64,000 nt of DNA from Argyresthia goedartella (taxonomy: Eukaryota; Arthropoda; Insecta; Lepidoptera; Argyresthiidae), in the NCBI GenBank assembly GCA_949825045.1, contig OX463809.1, forward strand, positions 8,397,501 through 8,461,500. The letters are read 5' to 3'. How positions within the stretch are numbered: the first letter of the stretch is position 1; the number at the start of each line of letters is the position of its first letter. The notes under the pieces were generated by a model. That model had not been told where the DNA came from. It saw only the letters and a program-made list of their open reading frames with translations, and ran no database searches. Shown here one piece after another: positions 36,981 to 48,362 of the stretch. The position numbers and the translations under genes were made by a program.

Positions 36981-38929
36981 TATACAAGCCAAATAACGGA
37001 AAGTTCTTGGGATTAGTACAACTACTAGCCAAATTCGATCCAGTTATGCAGGAGCACTTGCGATTAGCTATGAAAGGTGATGTCTCAGATCACTACTGCG
37101 GAAAAGACATTCAAAATGAAATAATAGAGCTGATGGGTGAAAAAGTGAAGTCAGAAATCATATCACGCGCAAAGAAATCAAAATATTATTCTATTATAGC
37201 TGACTGTACTCCAGACATTAGTCATGTAGAACAACTTTCACTGACAATACGATTTGTTGATTTATCATCAGATGACAATAAAATATCAGTAAAAGAGCAT
37301 TTCATAGAATTTATACCTGTAAATGAGTCGACTGGTGAAAAACTGACTGAAGTTATTATTGATGTTTTAAATAAACACGAACTGGAAGTGAACGACTGTA
37401 GGGGTCAGGGTTATGACAACGGAGCAAATATGAAAGGAAAAAATATTGGTGTTCAAAGGAGAATTCTGGACATAAACCCCTTAGCTGTGTATGTCCCTTG
37501 TGGCTGTCATAGCTACAATCTCGTACTATGCGATGCCGCTAAGTCATCCGTAAAATCGGTCACTTTGTTTGGGGTACTTCAGAGGTTGTTCACATTGTTT
37601 TCAGCTTCTGTTCATCGATGGAAAATTCTAACCGATCGCTTGGGATTATATACTTTAAAAAAGCTTAGTGACATACGATGGGAAGCAAGAATAAGCAGTG
37701 TTAAAGCAGTCCGTTATCAAATTAGTGCCATCCATGATGCATTGATTTATTTGGCAATTGAAACACAGCACACTGATGTCCAAATATCTCATGAAGCTAC
37801 AACTCTAGCCGAACAGTTAAAAGATTTCAGCTTCATTGTTTCATTGGTTGTTTGGTATGACATCCTTTTTCAAATTAATGTCGTCAGTAAATCTCTACAA
37901 TCAAAAGATATGGATCTCAGTAAATGCACAGAAATGTTAAAAAAATGCTGCACTTTCTTGGAAGAATATAGAAATACAGGCTTTAAAAGCGCCATTTTAA
38001 CTGCGAAGGAATTGGCTGAAGAACTGAAAATTGAGCCTGTGTTTAGAGCCACAACAAGAATTCGATTTGTCAAGCGTCAAGCTGGTGAAACTGCCCGCGA
38101 CGAGCCTATAATTTCTCCAGAAAAAAAATTTGAGATTGAATTTTTCAACGCTCTCTTGGACACTGCATTAATTTCAGTTAATGAAAGATTCGAACAGTTA
38201 AATGAGTACTCGGAATCTTGGTCTTTTTTGTATAATATAAACCAGATTCCGGAAAAACCCGAACTTGTCACACTGTGTGGTGATCTCCAATTGAAATTAA
38301 CTGTAGACTCTTAATCAGATATAGATGGTTGCATGTTATGTGATGAACTCGTAAGCCTGAAATCTTTTTTGCCTAATCAAAATCTGGTTACCCCTGCTTA
38401 TGTTTTAAATTTTATCAAAGATAACAACTTACAAGAACTGTATCCAAATGTATGGATAGCATTGCGAATATTATTGACTATACCTGTAACGGTTGCTAGT
38501 GGGGAGAGAAGTTTTTCTAAGCTTAAGCTGATTAAAACCTATCTGCGATCGACAATATGTCAATCTAGATTGACAAACTTGGCAACTTTGTCAATCGAAA
38601 ATGAAATTGCTGAAAACATCGACTTTGATATTCTAATAAAAGAGTTCGCTGATAGAAAGGCTAGAAAAGTGAAATTTTGTTAGTTTTTAAAATAAATGGA
38701 TAATTTTTATTAATATTTTTTTTTCTTATACCCATTGGAATATGGAATTGAAGTGCAGTTAGGGGGCGCCGTGAAAATCTCGCCCAGGGCGCTGGTAGTG
38801 CTAAAACCGGCCCTGGGTAGAACTATATATGTGCACAACAATAAATATGTTACATAATACTAAAAATAATACTATATATGTAACATATACATAAATAGAT
38901 ACAAATAAATGCGAATACTTATCATGGAA

Positions 38930-39160
38930 GAGAAAAATAGTGTTCTTTCAAACGACTTTTAAAAGTGTAAATTGACGGACTGTCCTCTGATGGTGCTGGG
39001 GAGTTTGTTCCAGAGACTGATAGCTCGTATTCTGAACCCATTCTCATAAGCGGCAGTGTTATGTTGAGGAGTTGTAAGTAGTGAGCGAGTGTGAGATCTT
39101 CATGGCCAATCCAATGGCGCTTTTTATGTTCATTTCAAAATAAGTTCGATTTAGATTTAA
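38930..39160 (-). pseudogene. LINE C-terminal fragment
   Basis: In reverse complement: AYENGFRIRAISLWNKLPST then SVNLHF, the W-N-LP signature near the end of many non-LTR ORF2 proteins. Just downstream of the hAT element, short and broken. Confidence 0.5.
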
Positions 39161-39810
39161 TCCGATGCTCGCAGGCCCAGAAATATAACGTATGCGTGTA
39201 TTTTAGCTAAATCTAAGCATTGTACCTTTCGCAATTTCTGTAAAAGATTGATAAACATTATTTCCTTTATCTATTTAAGGATTATCCGTGATGAAAATTC
39301 GCAAGATGCATGTTTATCGGTAAATTGAGCATCAAATCTGATTAAACTGTACACCTAGGAAGATTAATTGTGACTTCACCAAGCACTTCAAACTTTCGAT
39401 GATTTACCGCTAGATAAGCTCTGAAGACCCTGAAAAGTAAGTAGAAAACGATAAATAAATGTACGTGTATTGTCGTTTTGTTTTATTTCATAATGACTGT
39501 ACACTGCTACACTATCGGATTTTATTATTCCTGACAACAGTACTAAGGCCTTACAAAAAGGCACATTCGTTGAGGGTTAGCAATTTACGAAAACGAGTGT
39601 ACCTACTTTGAAGCTTGGATATTTACTTGAAAATGTGTAGTTAAAGATTTATTATTTATTTTAGCTTATCGTTTATTTATTGCACAAAATAATCGCTACG
39701 GTAAAGGCAAAAGTTGTCTTTCCCAGCCATAGTCGCCTAGAGTCTCTAAATTGGTAACTCTTCAAACATTCCCCAACAAAGCCCCCCTAAGCACCCCACA
39801 AATCAGGGGT
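39161..39810. other. No feature recognised
   Basis: AT-rich sequence without a coherent frame. Confidence 0.3.
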
Positions 39811-39813
39811 TTC

Positions 39814-40023
39814 TGCAAGGGAAATTAAATGTATATAAATATTATTTATGCAAGGGAAATTAAATGTATATAAATATTATTTATGCAAGGGAAATTAAAT
39901 GTATATAAATATTATTTCTGCAAGGGAAATTAAATGTATATAAATATTATTTCTGCAAGGGAAATTAAATGTATATAAATATTATTTATGCAAGGGAAAT
40001 TAAATGTATATAAATATTATTTA
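39814..40023. repeat. 35-bp minisatellite, six copies
   Basis: Six uninterrupted copies of a 35-base unit starting TGCAAGGGAAATTAAATGTA, spaced exactly 35 apart (39814, 39849, 39884, 39919, 39954, 39989). The only variation I see is TTTATG versus TTTCTG at unit junctions. Confidence 0.95.
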
Positions 40024-40332
40024 TGAATATTATAAATGATAAATTAAGACCATTAATGTCCCCACAATTTACCCGGATATAGTTGAATTAAATAATTAAA
40101 TTATTAGATAGTTTTTGTTGAACAGGGTATAACTCTACTTGGCAAACAGTCCGTCGAATTAAATATCGGACCATAATAATAATACAGGTGACTTTTTTAA
40201 AAAGCGGCGGGTTCTATTCCCGGCTAAGAAAAGAGTAAAAAAAAATAATGTGGCAATTGCTTTTTATGAAAAGATACCATGCTTCCTAACAACAAAAACT
40301 TCTATCAAAACAAATCAAAATTTCTTTATAAC

Positions 40333-40750
40333 TGTAGATATTTACATAATAATAATAATCCTTTATTGCACAGAAAACACAGTGGAAATTATAACAGAAA
40401 CAGTATGCAAAGGTGAGCTTATTTCTATAAAGAAATTTCTTGCAGCTAACCTGTGAAGAAAAGAGAAAAATAAAATATAGAGAGGTAGTCCTAGTGTACA
40501 ATTAAGAGTTTAAAGAAATAAATAAAATAAATATACTATCAAATAAATCACAATACACCCTACGTAATTACTATAAAATAAATAAATAGAATACAATAAA
40601 TAAATAGATATACATAAATACTATGAGATACCCACTATTCGGAAGAGAGGAGATGCTGTTCCAATTTTTTCTTGAAAGTGACCAAGGATTTGCAATCCCT
40701 TATAGCGCAAGGAAGTGCATTCCACAAACGTATTGCCCTTAACCTTAACC
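40333..40750 (-). pseudogene. LINE C-terminal fragment and 3' UTR
   Basis: In reverse complement 40745-40625 reads LRAIRLWNALPCAIRDCKSL then TFKKKLEQHLL, a typical ORF2 end. The region to 40333 is its AT-rich 3' UTR, ending in (ATT)n. Confidence 0.55.
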
Positions 40751-40751
40751 T

Positions 40752-41045
40752 TACATATACTTAGCAAACGTCATTTTTTGCCTCTTCTCTACATTGGACC
40801 GGATTGATTTTTAAATGTCTTTTAAAAATTGTCTGTGTTTAACTAGTACGAATATTACGGTAATAATTTTCATAACTACTAAGATGGAATAAACAATTAC
40901 AAAATTATTAACAGCAAGTACTGTTTTGAGTTAGATTAACCCCATACAGTCCCGTCATTTAAGTGATCTAGAACTTTGTAGTAGCCCTTTTTAGACAAGT
41001 CGCTTTTACATGATCTTCAAATTGCTCAAATGTATCTCTTATAGT
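40752..41045 (-). pseudogene. LINE 3' fragment (same family as 23755)
   Basis: Shares ACATATACTTAGCAAACGTC and TTTTTGCCTCTTCTCTACAT, then CCCATACAGTCCCGTCATTT, with the copy at 23.8-24.2 kb. No reading frame. Confidence 0.5.
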
Positions 41046-41059
41046 TTCAGATTTCGCCC

Positions 41060-42160
41060 TCATGACCCTTCGAAATGGGCCACCCTGTATAGGTACATAT
41101 TTACCAAACGATTTATCGATTAGAATCTTTCCACAACCCCTTGACAAATTTTTAAAATATAAATTTCTTTAATTTAGCCAAAATAAACACATGTATTTTT
41201 TATATTTAGTCTGTAAACACTGGATTGTGTCATAATCTAACAAATTTGATCTAGATCAATGTCTTATAAACTATCATATCGCAATTACGTGAGGAACATT
41301 GACTTTTATGTAAGTACCGATGATTTCATTATTAGCCCTGCGAGATTCGTGTTTCCCAATAATACACTGGATAGATTTACCATTGACCTTGAGATCATAA
41401 TAGATTTTATGTGGCAAATAACATGAAATGACTGATAATTATTTTCCGAAAGAAAATAGATTTCCGTTCATCTGAGTCTGTCGTAGGCCACACTGCAGGC
41501 CTAGCGCGGGCGCGAAATATAAAACTTATTCAACTTCCGCTTGGGGCCATAATAAAGTGACAGTAGCGCGGGTGACGAGCTAAAGCACGCGTTGATATCA
41601 AACATTCCTATCCGCTCGTCACGACCACACTGCGGGTCTGAGCTATAAGCCATGCTATAGCTATGAATATATATCAACTTACTGTTCAAAACTTAAAAAC
41701 ATTTTCAAAAATAATACAAAAATGTGATCAAACTATTGTGTAGGACAAAGAGTCGCAATAATTTGGTGGTTCATATTTAGTGCCGTTTTGATTAATTTGG
41801 TGACAAATATATTACTTAGCGATAGTTATTATAATTAGGGTATCGCAGATTAGTGATAAATATAAATTTGTTTCCTTTCACTCTAAGTCAAAGTCAAAAT
41901 TTCTTTATTACTGTAGATATTTATATGTACTAAACGTAATTTTTTGCCTCTTCTCTACATAAGACCAGTGTTCTCCACACTGGTCTTGTGTAGAGAAGAC
42001 GCTTGTCACCCATAGCCCAAGCTCATTTAATTTATCGCCGATTTTAATAGGTATAAGTACCGGTAAATTATTGGTCGGTTAAAAAGTAATCCGTGAAAAC
42101 TGGTGTTACCTAGTTTGTCGATTATTCTTCTCACCCGTGGCTGACCAGTATTGTAGCCCT
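41060..42160. other. Upstream of Pgk copy 2, mostly unassigned
   Basis: 41884-41990 is another LINE 3' tail, with an inverted AAGACCAGTG/CACTGGTCTT hairpin at its end. The rest has no coherent frame. Confidence 0.35.
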
Positions 42161-42438
42161 AGTCTAAACGCTCTCGACGCACTGTAACCACGAGCCGCCT
42201 AGTTAGTCGCGCCCGCCTTAGCCCTTTCTCATCCGTCACCGCGCGTTCACTGTGGCCGCAGCCTATTACATCAAGGTTATTTATTATTTGACAATTTCTC
42301 CATCTGTTTTTGAATTGAGTTAGTTGTTGTGAGTAGTGAGTGAGTAGGAGCCGCAATCGGCGCCAGCATAGATTAGTGCGCAAGGTTGATCGTCGAAATA
42401 AAGTTTTACTGAGAAAATATCCAATAAAATTAATAAAT

Positions 42439-42500
42439 ATGGCCCTCAATAAACTCAGTATTGATGCACTAAACCTATCTGGAAAGCGGGTGTTGATGAG
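42439..42500 (+). CDS. Pgk: Pgk copy 2, exon 1 (GC donor)
   Basis: Its protein is identical to copy 1's first 20 residues. Donor GCAAGT as in copy 1. The upstream 150 bases are recognisably similar to copy 1's 5' flank; further up (42160-42270) it is GC-rich and unmatched. Confidence 0.92.
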
Positions 42501-45500
42501 GCAAGTATTCTTCATAAAATACTCCCATTTCGGTGTTGGAACGGTGCGGCTCGTTTGATCAGGTAATTTACCAAAACTATTCATTTCCAGGGTTGACTTC
42601 AACGTTCCTTTGAAAGAAGGAGTCATCACCAACAATCAGCGTATCTTAGCTGCCCTAGATTCCGTCAAGTATGCGCTAGACAAGGGCGCGAAGTCTGTGG
42701 TACTCATGTCCCATTTGGGTCGCCCTAAGGGACAACCTATTCCGAGCTATACATTGAAACCAGTTGCCGAAGAACTGAAGAAGCTACTAAACAGGTGATC
42801 TAACTGAAACTTATGTGATATCAGCAGTGTTATATTTGGTTTGTCCTCTGATATAATTAATTTTACTAATCTCTTCATCTGCATCCAACAGGGATGTGAT
42901 CTTCCTGTCTGATTGTGTTGGCGCAGAAGTTGAAGCTGCTTGCGCTGACCCTCCTCTCGGCTCCCTCATTCTTCTCGAGAATGTTCGCTTCCATGTGGAG
43001 GAAGAAGGCAAAGGGGTAGACGCCAGCGGCGGAGAAGTCGTGGCCGACCCAACAAAGGTGAAGGAATTCCGCGCTAGCTTGAGGAAACTGGGTGACGTTT
43101 ACATCAATGATGCCTTTGGTGAGTTATTTTGATTAGCATGTTAGTGGTGCTTATGTGGTTAGGTGACTATACACGATGTCCCAAAAACAAAGGTCATCTC
43201 CGGGGCAATTTATAGGCCACATTTTATATTTATTTTTACCTTAGTTAACAATTCGGCTTGCGACATTTTTTTATCTTTTTTAAAAATTTGCTACTTCCGA
43301 CAAAAATTAATCTTAAAATTTGATTAAAATTTACATCTAAACAATCACAAAAAAATCACAATTTTTTTAATTCAATTCAAATGTGTCTATGGTTTCCGAC
43401 CGTCATGGTCCACGAGGCCCTATTTAAATAGAATGCTTGGTAAATGGAGATTTGAGAATAGTATCAAAAGTAAAGGTTTTCTGTATCTGTTTAATATTAT
43501 TGCCACTTGAATAAAAAACAGTTATTTTAAGAATAGTTCAGAGTGTTGCGTGCTAAATGGGACCCTATTACTAAGCCTCCGCTTCCGCCCGTCTGTCTGT
43601 CTGTCCGTCTGTGTCTGTCAACGGGCGCCCGTAATTGGTAGAGGTGGAGTGTTGAAATTTTCACAGAATTTTCATTTCTGTTGCCGCTACAGTAAAAAAA
43701 CACTGATAGACATAATTCCTCTTTTTAAAGTTATAGCTACTTCTTTTGAGCCAATTCGAGCGACCTGTATGGACGAAATGTATGGACATTTTGGAGTTTC
43801 CAAAAACTCTAAGCTGCCATATTTGATGAAACTGGTGATAGCTTAATTTGTGAATCATCATAACTTTATAAAATAAAAACATCGAATTGTTCCAAACGAA
43901 GGAATCATAACACAACATAATATAGCGTCACGCCTTGTCCCGTACGGGGAGGCAGAGGCACAATTGTGTCCACTTTTAGTCAGTTATACGATACACCATT
44001 TTTCGTGACAGGGGGCTAGCCCATCGCCGCAGGTATGGGGTACGCTCGAATTGGCTCGAAGGACTAAAACACCAGAGCTGATAAAGTAAAACGGAGGAGA
44101 TATATGAAATCAGCAAACTCGACTAAGTCGGGGCTTGAAGTCTGTGTATCATTTTGTGGTGTCTATGTCCTTCCGTCGTGAGAGAGGAAAATTCAAAGGA
44201 GAGGAAGTTCTCATTCCAAGGATTCCGATGATCAAAATTCAAAATTCAAAATTCAAAAAGAGTTTATTTCCATAAGAAACACATAGGTAACATTTGGAGA
44301 ATGTCAAATCTTAAACTAACACATGTATAAGGTACAGGTAAATATAGAACTCAATTTGAATTCCGTCACCTCAATGTTTTAGATGCTGGAGGCAAAGAGG
44401 CGACTAGAAACCTCCAGCTTCATCCGTTATTTTTTACAGAATTGGGGCAAACACCTTCCCAAGCTTTCTTGTCTTCTACATAATCTGATATTTTGTAGTA
44501 ACCTTTTTTACATAAGTGATTTTTAACAACATTTTTAAAATTATTTACAGACAACTCTTGTAACTCAGTCGGTATTTTGTTGTAAAAGCGAATACATTGC
44601 CCTTTAAAAGATACAATAACCTTATGGAGCCTAGTAGTAGGTATAGCTAGTTTATTCCTATTTCTAGTGTTGACATTGCGACATTTTTTTATCTTTTTTA
44701 AAAATTTGCTACTTCCGACAAAAATTAATCTTAAAATTTGATTAAAATTTACATCTAAACAATCACAAAAAAATCACAATTTTTTTAATTCAATTCAAAT
44801 GTGTCTATGGTTTCCGACCGTCATGGTCCACGAGGCCCTATTTAAATAGAATGCTTGGTAAATGGAGATTTGAGAATAGTATCAAAAGTAAAGGTTTTCT
44901 GTATCTGTTTAATATTATTGCCACTTGAATAAAAAACAGTTATTTTAAGAATAGTTCAGAGTGTTGCGTGCTAAATGGGACCCTATTACTAAGCCTCCGC
45001 TTCCGCCCGTCTGTCTGTCTGTCCGTCTGTGTCTGTCAACGGGCGCCCGTAATTGGTAGAGGTGGAGTGTTGAAATTTTCACAGAATTTTCATTTCTGTT
45101 GCCGCTACAGTAAAAAAACACTGATAGACATAATTCCTCTTTTTAAAGTTATAGCTACTTCTTTTGAGCCAATTCGAGCGACCTGTATGGACGAAATGTA
45201 TGGACATTTTGGAGTTTCCAAAAACTCTAAGCTGCCATATTTGATGAAACTGGTGATAGCTTAATTTGTGAATCATCATAACTTTATAAAATAAAAACAT
45301 CGAATTGTTCCAAACGAAGGAATCATAACACAACATAATATAGCGTCACGCCTTGTCCCGTACGGGGAGGCAGAGGCACAATTGTGTCCACTTTTAGTCA
45401 GTTATACGATACACCATTTTTCGTGACAGGGGGCTAGCCCATCGCCGCAGGTATGGGGTACGCTCGAATTGGCTCGAAGGACTAAAACACCAGAGCTGAT

Positions 45501-48331
45501 AAAGTAAAACGGAGGAGATATATGAAATCAGCAAACTCGACTAAGTCGGGGCTTGAAGTCTGTGTATCATTTTGTGGTGTCTATGTCCTTCCGTCGTGAG
45601 AGAGGAAAATTCAAAGGAGAGGAAGTTCTCATTCCAAGGATTCCGATGATCAAAATTCAAAATTCAAAATTCAAAAAGAGTTTATTTCCATAAGAAACAC
45701 ATAGGTAACATTTGGAGAATGTCAAATCTTAAACTAACACATGTATAAGGTACAGGTAAATATAGAACTCAATTTGAATTCCGTCACCTCAATGTTTTAG
45801 ATGCTGGAGGCAAAGAGGCGACTAGAAACCTCCAGCTTCATCCGTTATTTTTTACAGAATTGGGGCAAACACCTTCCCAAGCTTTCTTGTCTTCTACATA
45901 ATCTGATATTTTGTAGTAACCTTTTTTACATAAGTGATTTTTAACAACATTTTTAAAATTATTTACAGACAACTCTTGTAACTCAGTCGGTATTTTGTTG
46001 TAAAAGCGAATACATTGCCCTTTAAAAGATACAATAACCTTATGGAGCCTAGTAGTAGGTATAGCTAGTTTATTCCTATTTCTAGTGTTGACATTGTGCC
46101 TGTCGCTATTCTTAGGAAATTTATCAATATTTTTGTGGACGTACATTGTTTTCATAAATATACTGACACGGCACTGTCATAATGTTAATTTCCTTAAATT
46201 TACAACGCAGTTGACTCTCTGGGTATCCCAACCGATATGCCCTTTGAGTTCAAGCGAATTAAATTTTCGATCCGTCTTGCATTTGCCATGACGATTAACA
46301 AATCACAAGGCCAGGCCTATCCTTGAGTGTTTGTGGACTGATTATCGAAAATGCATGTTTTTTTCATGGTTAATTGTACGTGCCATGTTCACGTGTCGGC
46401 AAACCATCCGCTTTATTTATTCTTGCGCCTAATAATACAACAAAAATGTCGTATATCACAAAGTGCTCAACTGAAGTCAAGCACTTTGTGATATACGACA
46501 TTTTTTTAAATATATAAAAGAAAGTCGGATTAGTTAGTTACCACTTACATCTCAAGAACGGCTGGGCCGATTTAAATGATCTCTTATTTGTTGGATTCGT
46601 CTCCGGCCCGAATATTAGAACAACTATTAAAATATCGGGAAAATTCACGAGAAAATATTACTGTTAGGCGGCACGAAGTTCGCCGGGTCAGCTAGTGGTA
46701 TAATATATTGAATAATTTTGTGGTGTCTATATGCCTTCCGTCATGACGTCATTGTCGGCTGGGCTGGTCCACCGTCGCCGCTAGCTCTTGAATACTGCGC
46801 TCTTGCAATTTACTCTCATGTTTTCTTGATCATCTTGTATATACTATGGTTTATGTTATTAAATAACGATTTACCAAAATGTTGACCCCGAAAAACAATT
46901 ACAAAAATAATTTAAAATTATGCCACTGTCAAGAACATAAAAAAATAAGAACATGACTGACAACCAGTCAAAAAACTCGTAACGATTCGCTAAAGTGGTG
47001 ATCCCGAGAAAACATTAAGATGATTTCAAATCATTCTAAAACATCTGTCACTGTCAATAACATAGAAAATTGCAACATGACTGACAACCAGTCAAAAAAC
47101 CCCAACGCAAGCGATTATCTGTTGGAGGCTATCCAACAACTCGCGTAACATGTAACAGTGTTGGTTGGCTTGCCATCAAGGCCATTCTACATAAACAGGA
47201 GCCGACGTTCCAGCCGCAGGCGCAGGCGAAACGACCCATAGGACATGGTGGTACCACCGGGTAAGCCCCCTGCCACTTCAAGTCGGAAAACCACAACCTC
47301 AAACAGTAGCGGCGGCGGCGTCTGGTTGTTACACCTGGCCGACTCTTCCTTGTAGACAAAACTATTAAAACACAGTACTACCCAAAGAAGTTCATACGTC
47401 AAAAGAGACCGAACTCAGGTTACGGAAGCGTAATCAAGTATGGCGCACTCACGCTTCACTTCGACATCGGCCTACGCAGAGATTTTGTTAGGACTTTATC
47501 GTAGCAGACTTCAATAAAAACCATTTATATGAGCCGTCTTATCACATTACAACGTCATTGTGGATCTACACTGCCTACAATATATGTAGACGTCTACTCG
47601 ATAGCGTAATGCCACTTTCAACGTCATGCATTTCCGCAACTTAGCAACCTACCGAGCGTAATATGTACTCGTAGTAGATTGTTTACCGAGGGAGTAAACC
47701 ACTACTTCTCCGATGACCAAAATTGTAGACCTTATGTCATTGGCATTGTAAGTAAAACATTCATTATAGTTCGTGGCTTTTCTTGGCTGTGGGTTGTTTT
47801 TTTAATAACAGAGCGGCGAGGGATTCTAAAGTAGAATCCATAGCGCAGCGAGGCATCAAAGTAGTAATTACTCCCAAGGTGGCTACTCTATTTTTATCAC
47901 CTTAAATAATCATCTTTTATCACCTTAGATAAAAACTAAGTTAAGTTATGATAAGAATAATAGTAGACAAATTATAAATGATAAAAGTTTTTTTTTACGT
48001 ACAATTAACATTAACATATTATAATCAGAAGCTAATACACCAAAACACATTTTCCAAAAATGGTTTCGCTCTTCTTGCAATTTCCAAAGGATCACATTGT
48101 CGTATGCTTTCACACATTTTCACGGGATTTTGTAGGTAACAGACCATGCATCGCATTTTTCGCCACTCTGACAATATTGATGACCCGAATGGACGAGTCG
48201 GCAGTGACCCTGAATACGAAGCCAAGGGTCCCGGGTTCGAGTCCCGATGGGGGCAAATATTTGTTCGATGAGAGCGGATGTTTGTACCCTAGTTATGGTT
48301 GTTTATCTATCTAAGTATAATATTAGCTATA

Positions 48332-48362
<31 letters not shown>

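Larger units (their letters stand above)
34797..38683 (+). pseudogene. hAT transposase (zinc finger MYM-type 1-like), broken
   Basis: Piece 1 (34797-35567) has a basic start, a disordered stretch and a TTF-type zinc finger with CFCC at residues 192-195, W214 and H224/H230. A one-base slip near 35540 moves the frame to TRWNNVLSRLMHITLYLAEN, which runs into the mariner. After it, 36983 onward reads KPNNGKFLGLVQLLAKFDP. The catalytic segments are YYSIIADCTPDISH, GQGYDNGANMKGK and SDIRWEARI. An in-frame TAA at 38312 interrupts it, and the same frame continues with the dimerisation domain (PVTVASGERSFSKLKLIKTY, 38333-38683). Three defects in all: one slip, one stop, one insertion. The family resemblance to vertebrate and insect ZMYM1-like proteins is clear. 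I describe the breaks only. Confidence 0.88.
33867..38815 (+). mobile_element. hAT transposon (ZMYM1-like), complete ends, interrupted by a mariner
   Basis: The left end CAGAAGCGGCGTTAG and right end (reverse complement) CAGGGCCGGTTTTAG are imperfect inverted repeats of the hAT type. The 8-bp target duplication GGTAGAAC lies at 33859-33866 and 38816-38823. The interior encodes one transposase (34797-38683). A 1306-bp mariner lies at 35675-36980; without it and its TA duplication the element is ~3.64 kb. Ends, target duplication and transposase family all agree. Confidence 0.9.

Noticed and set aside
39814..40023. CRISPR-like array
   Set aside because: The 35-base units are directly adjacent without spacers; it is a minisatellite in an animal genome.
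43550..43846. 98-codon frame that occurs twice with identical protein (also 44968-45264)
   Set aside because: The identity comes from the 1418-bp tandem duplication. The frame runs through the ~400-bp repeat with its (CTGT)n run and has an equally long opposite-strand partner.
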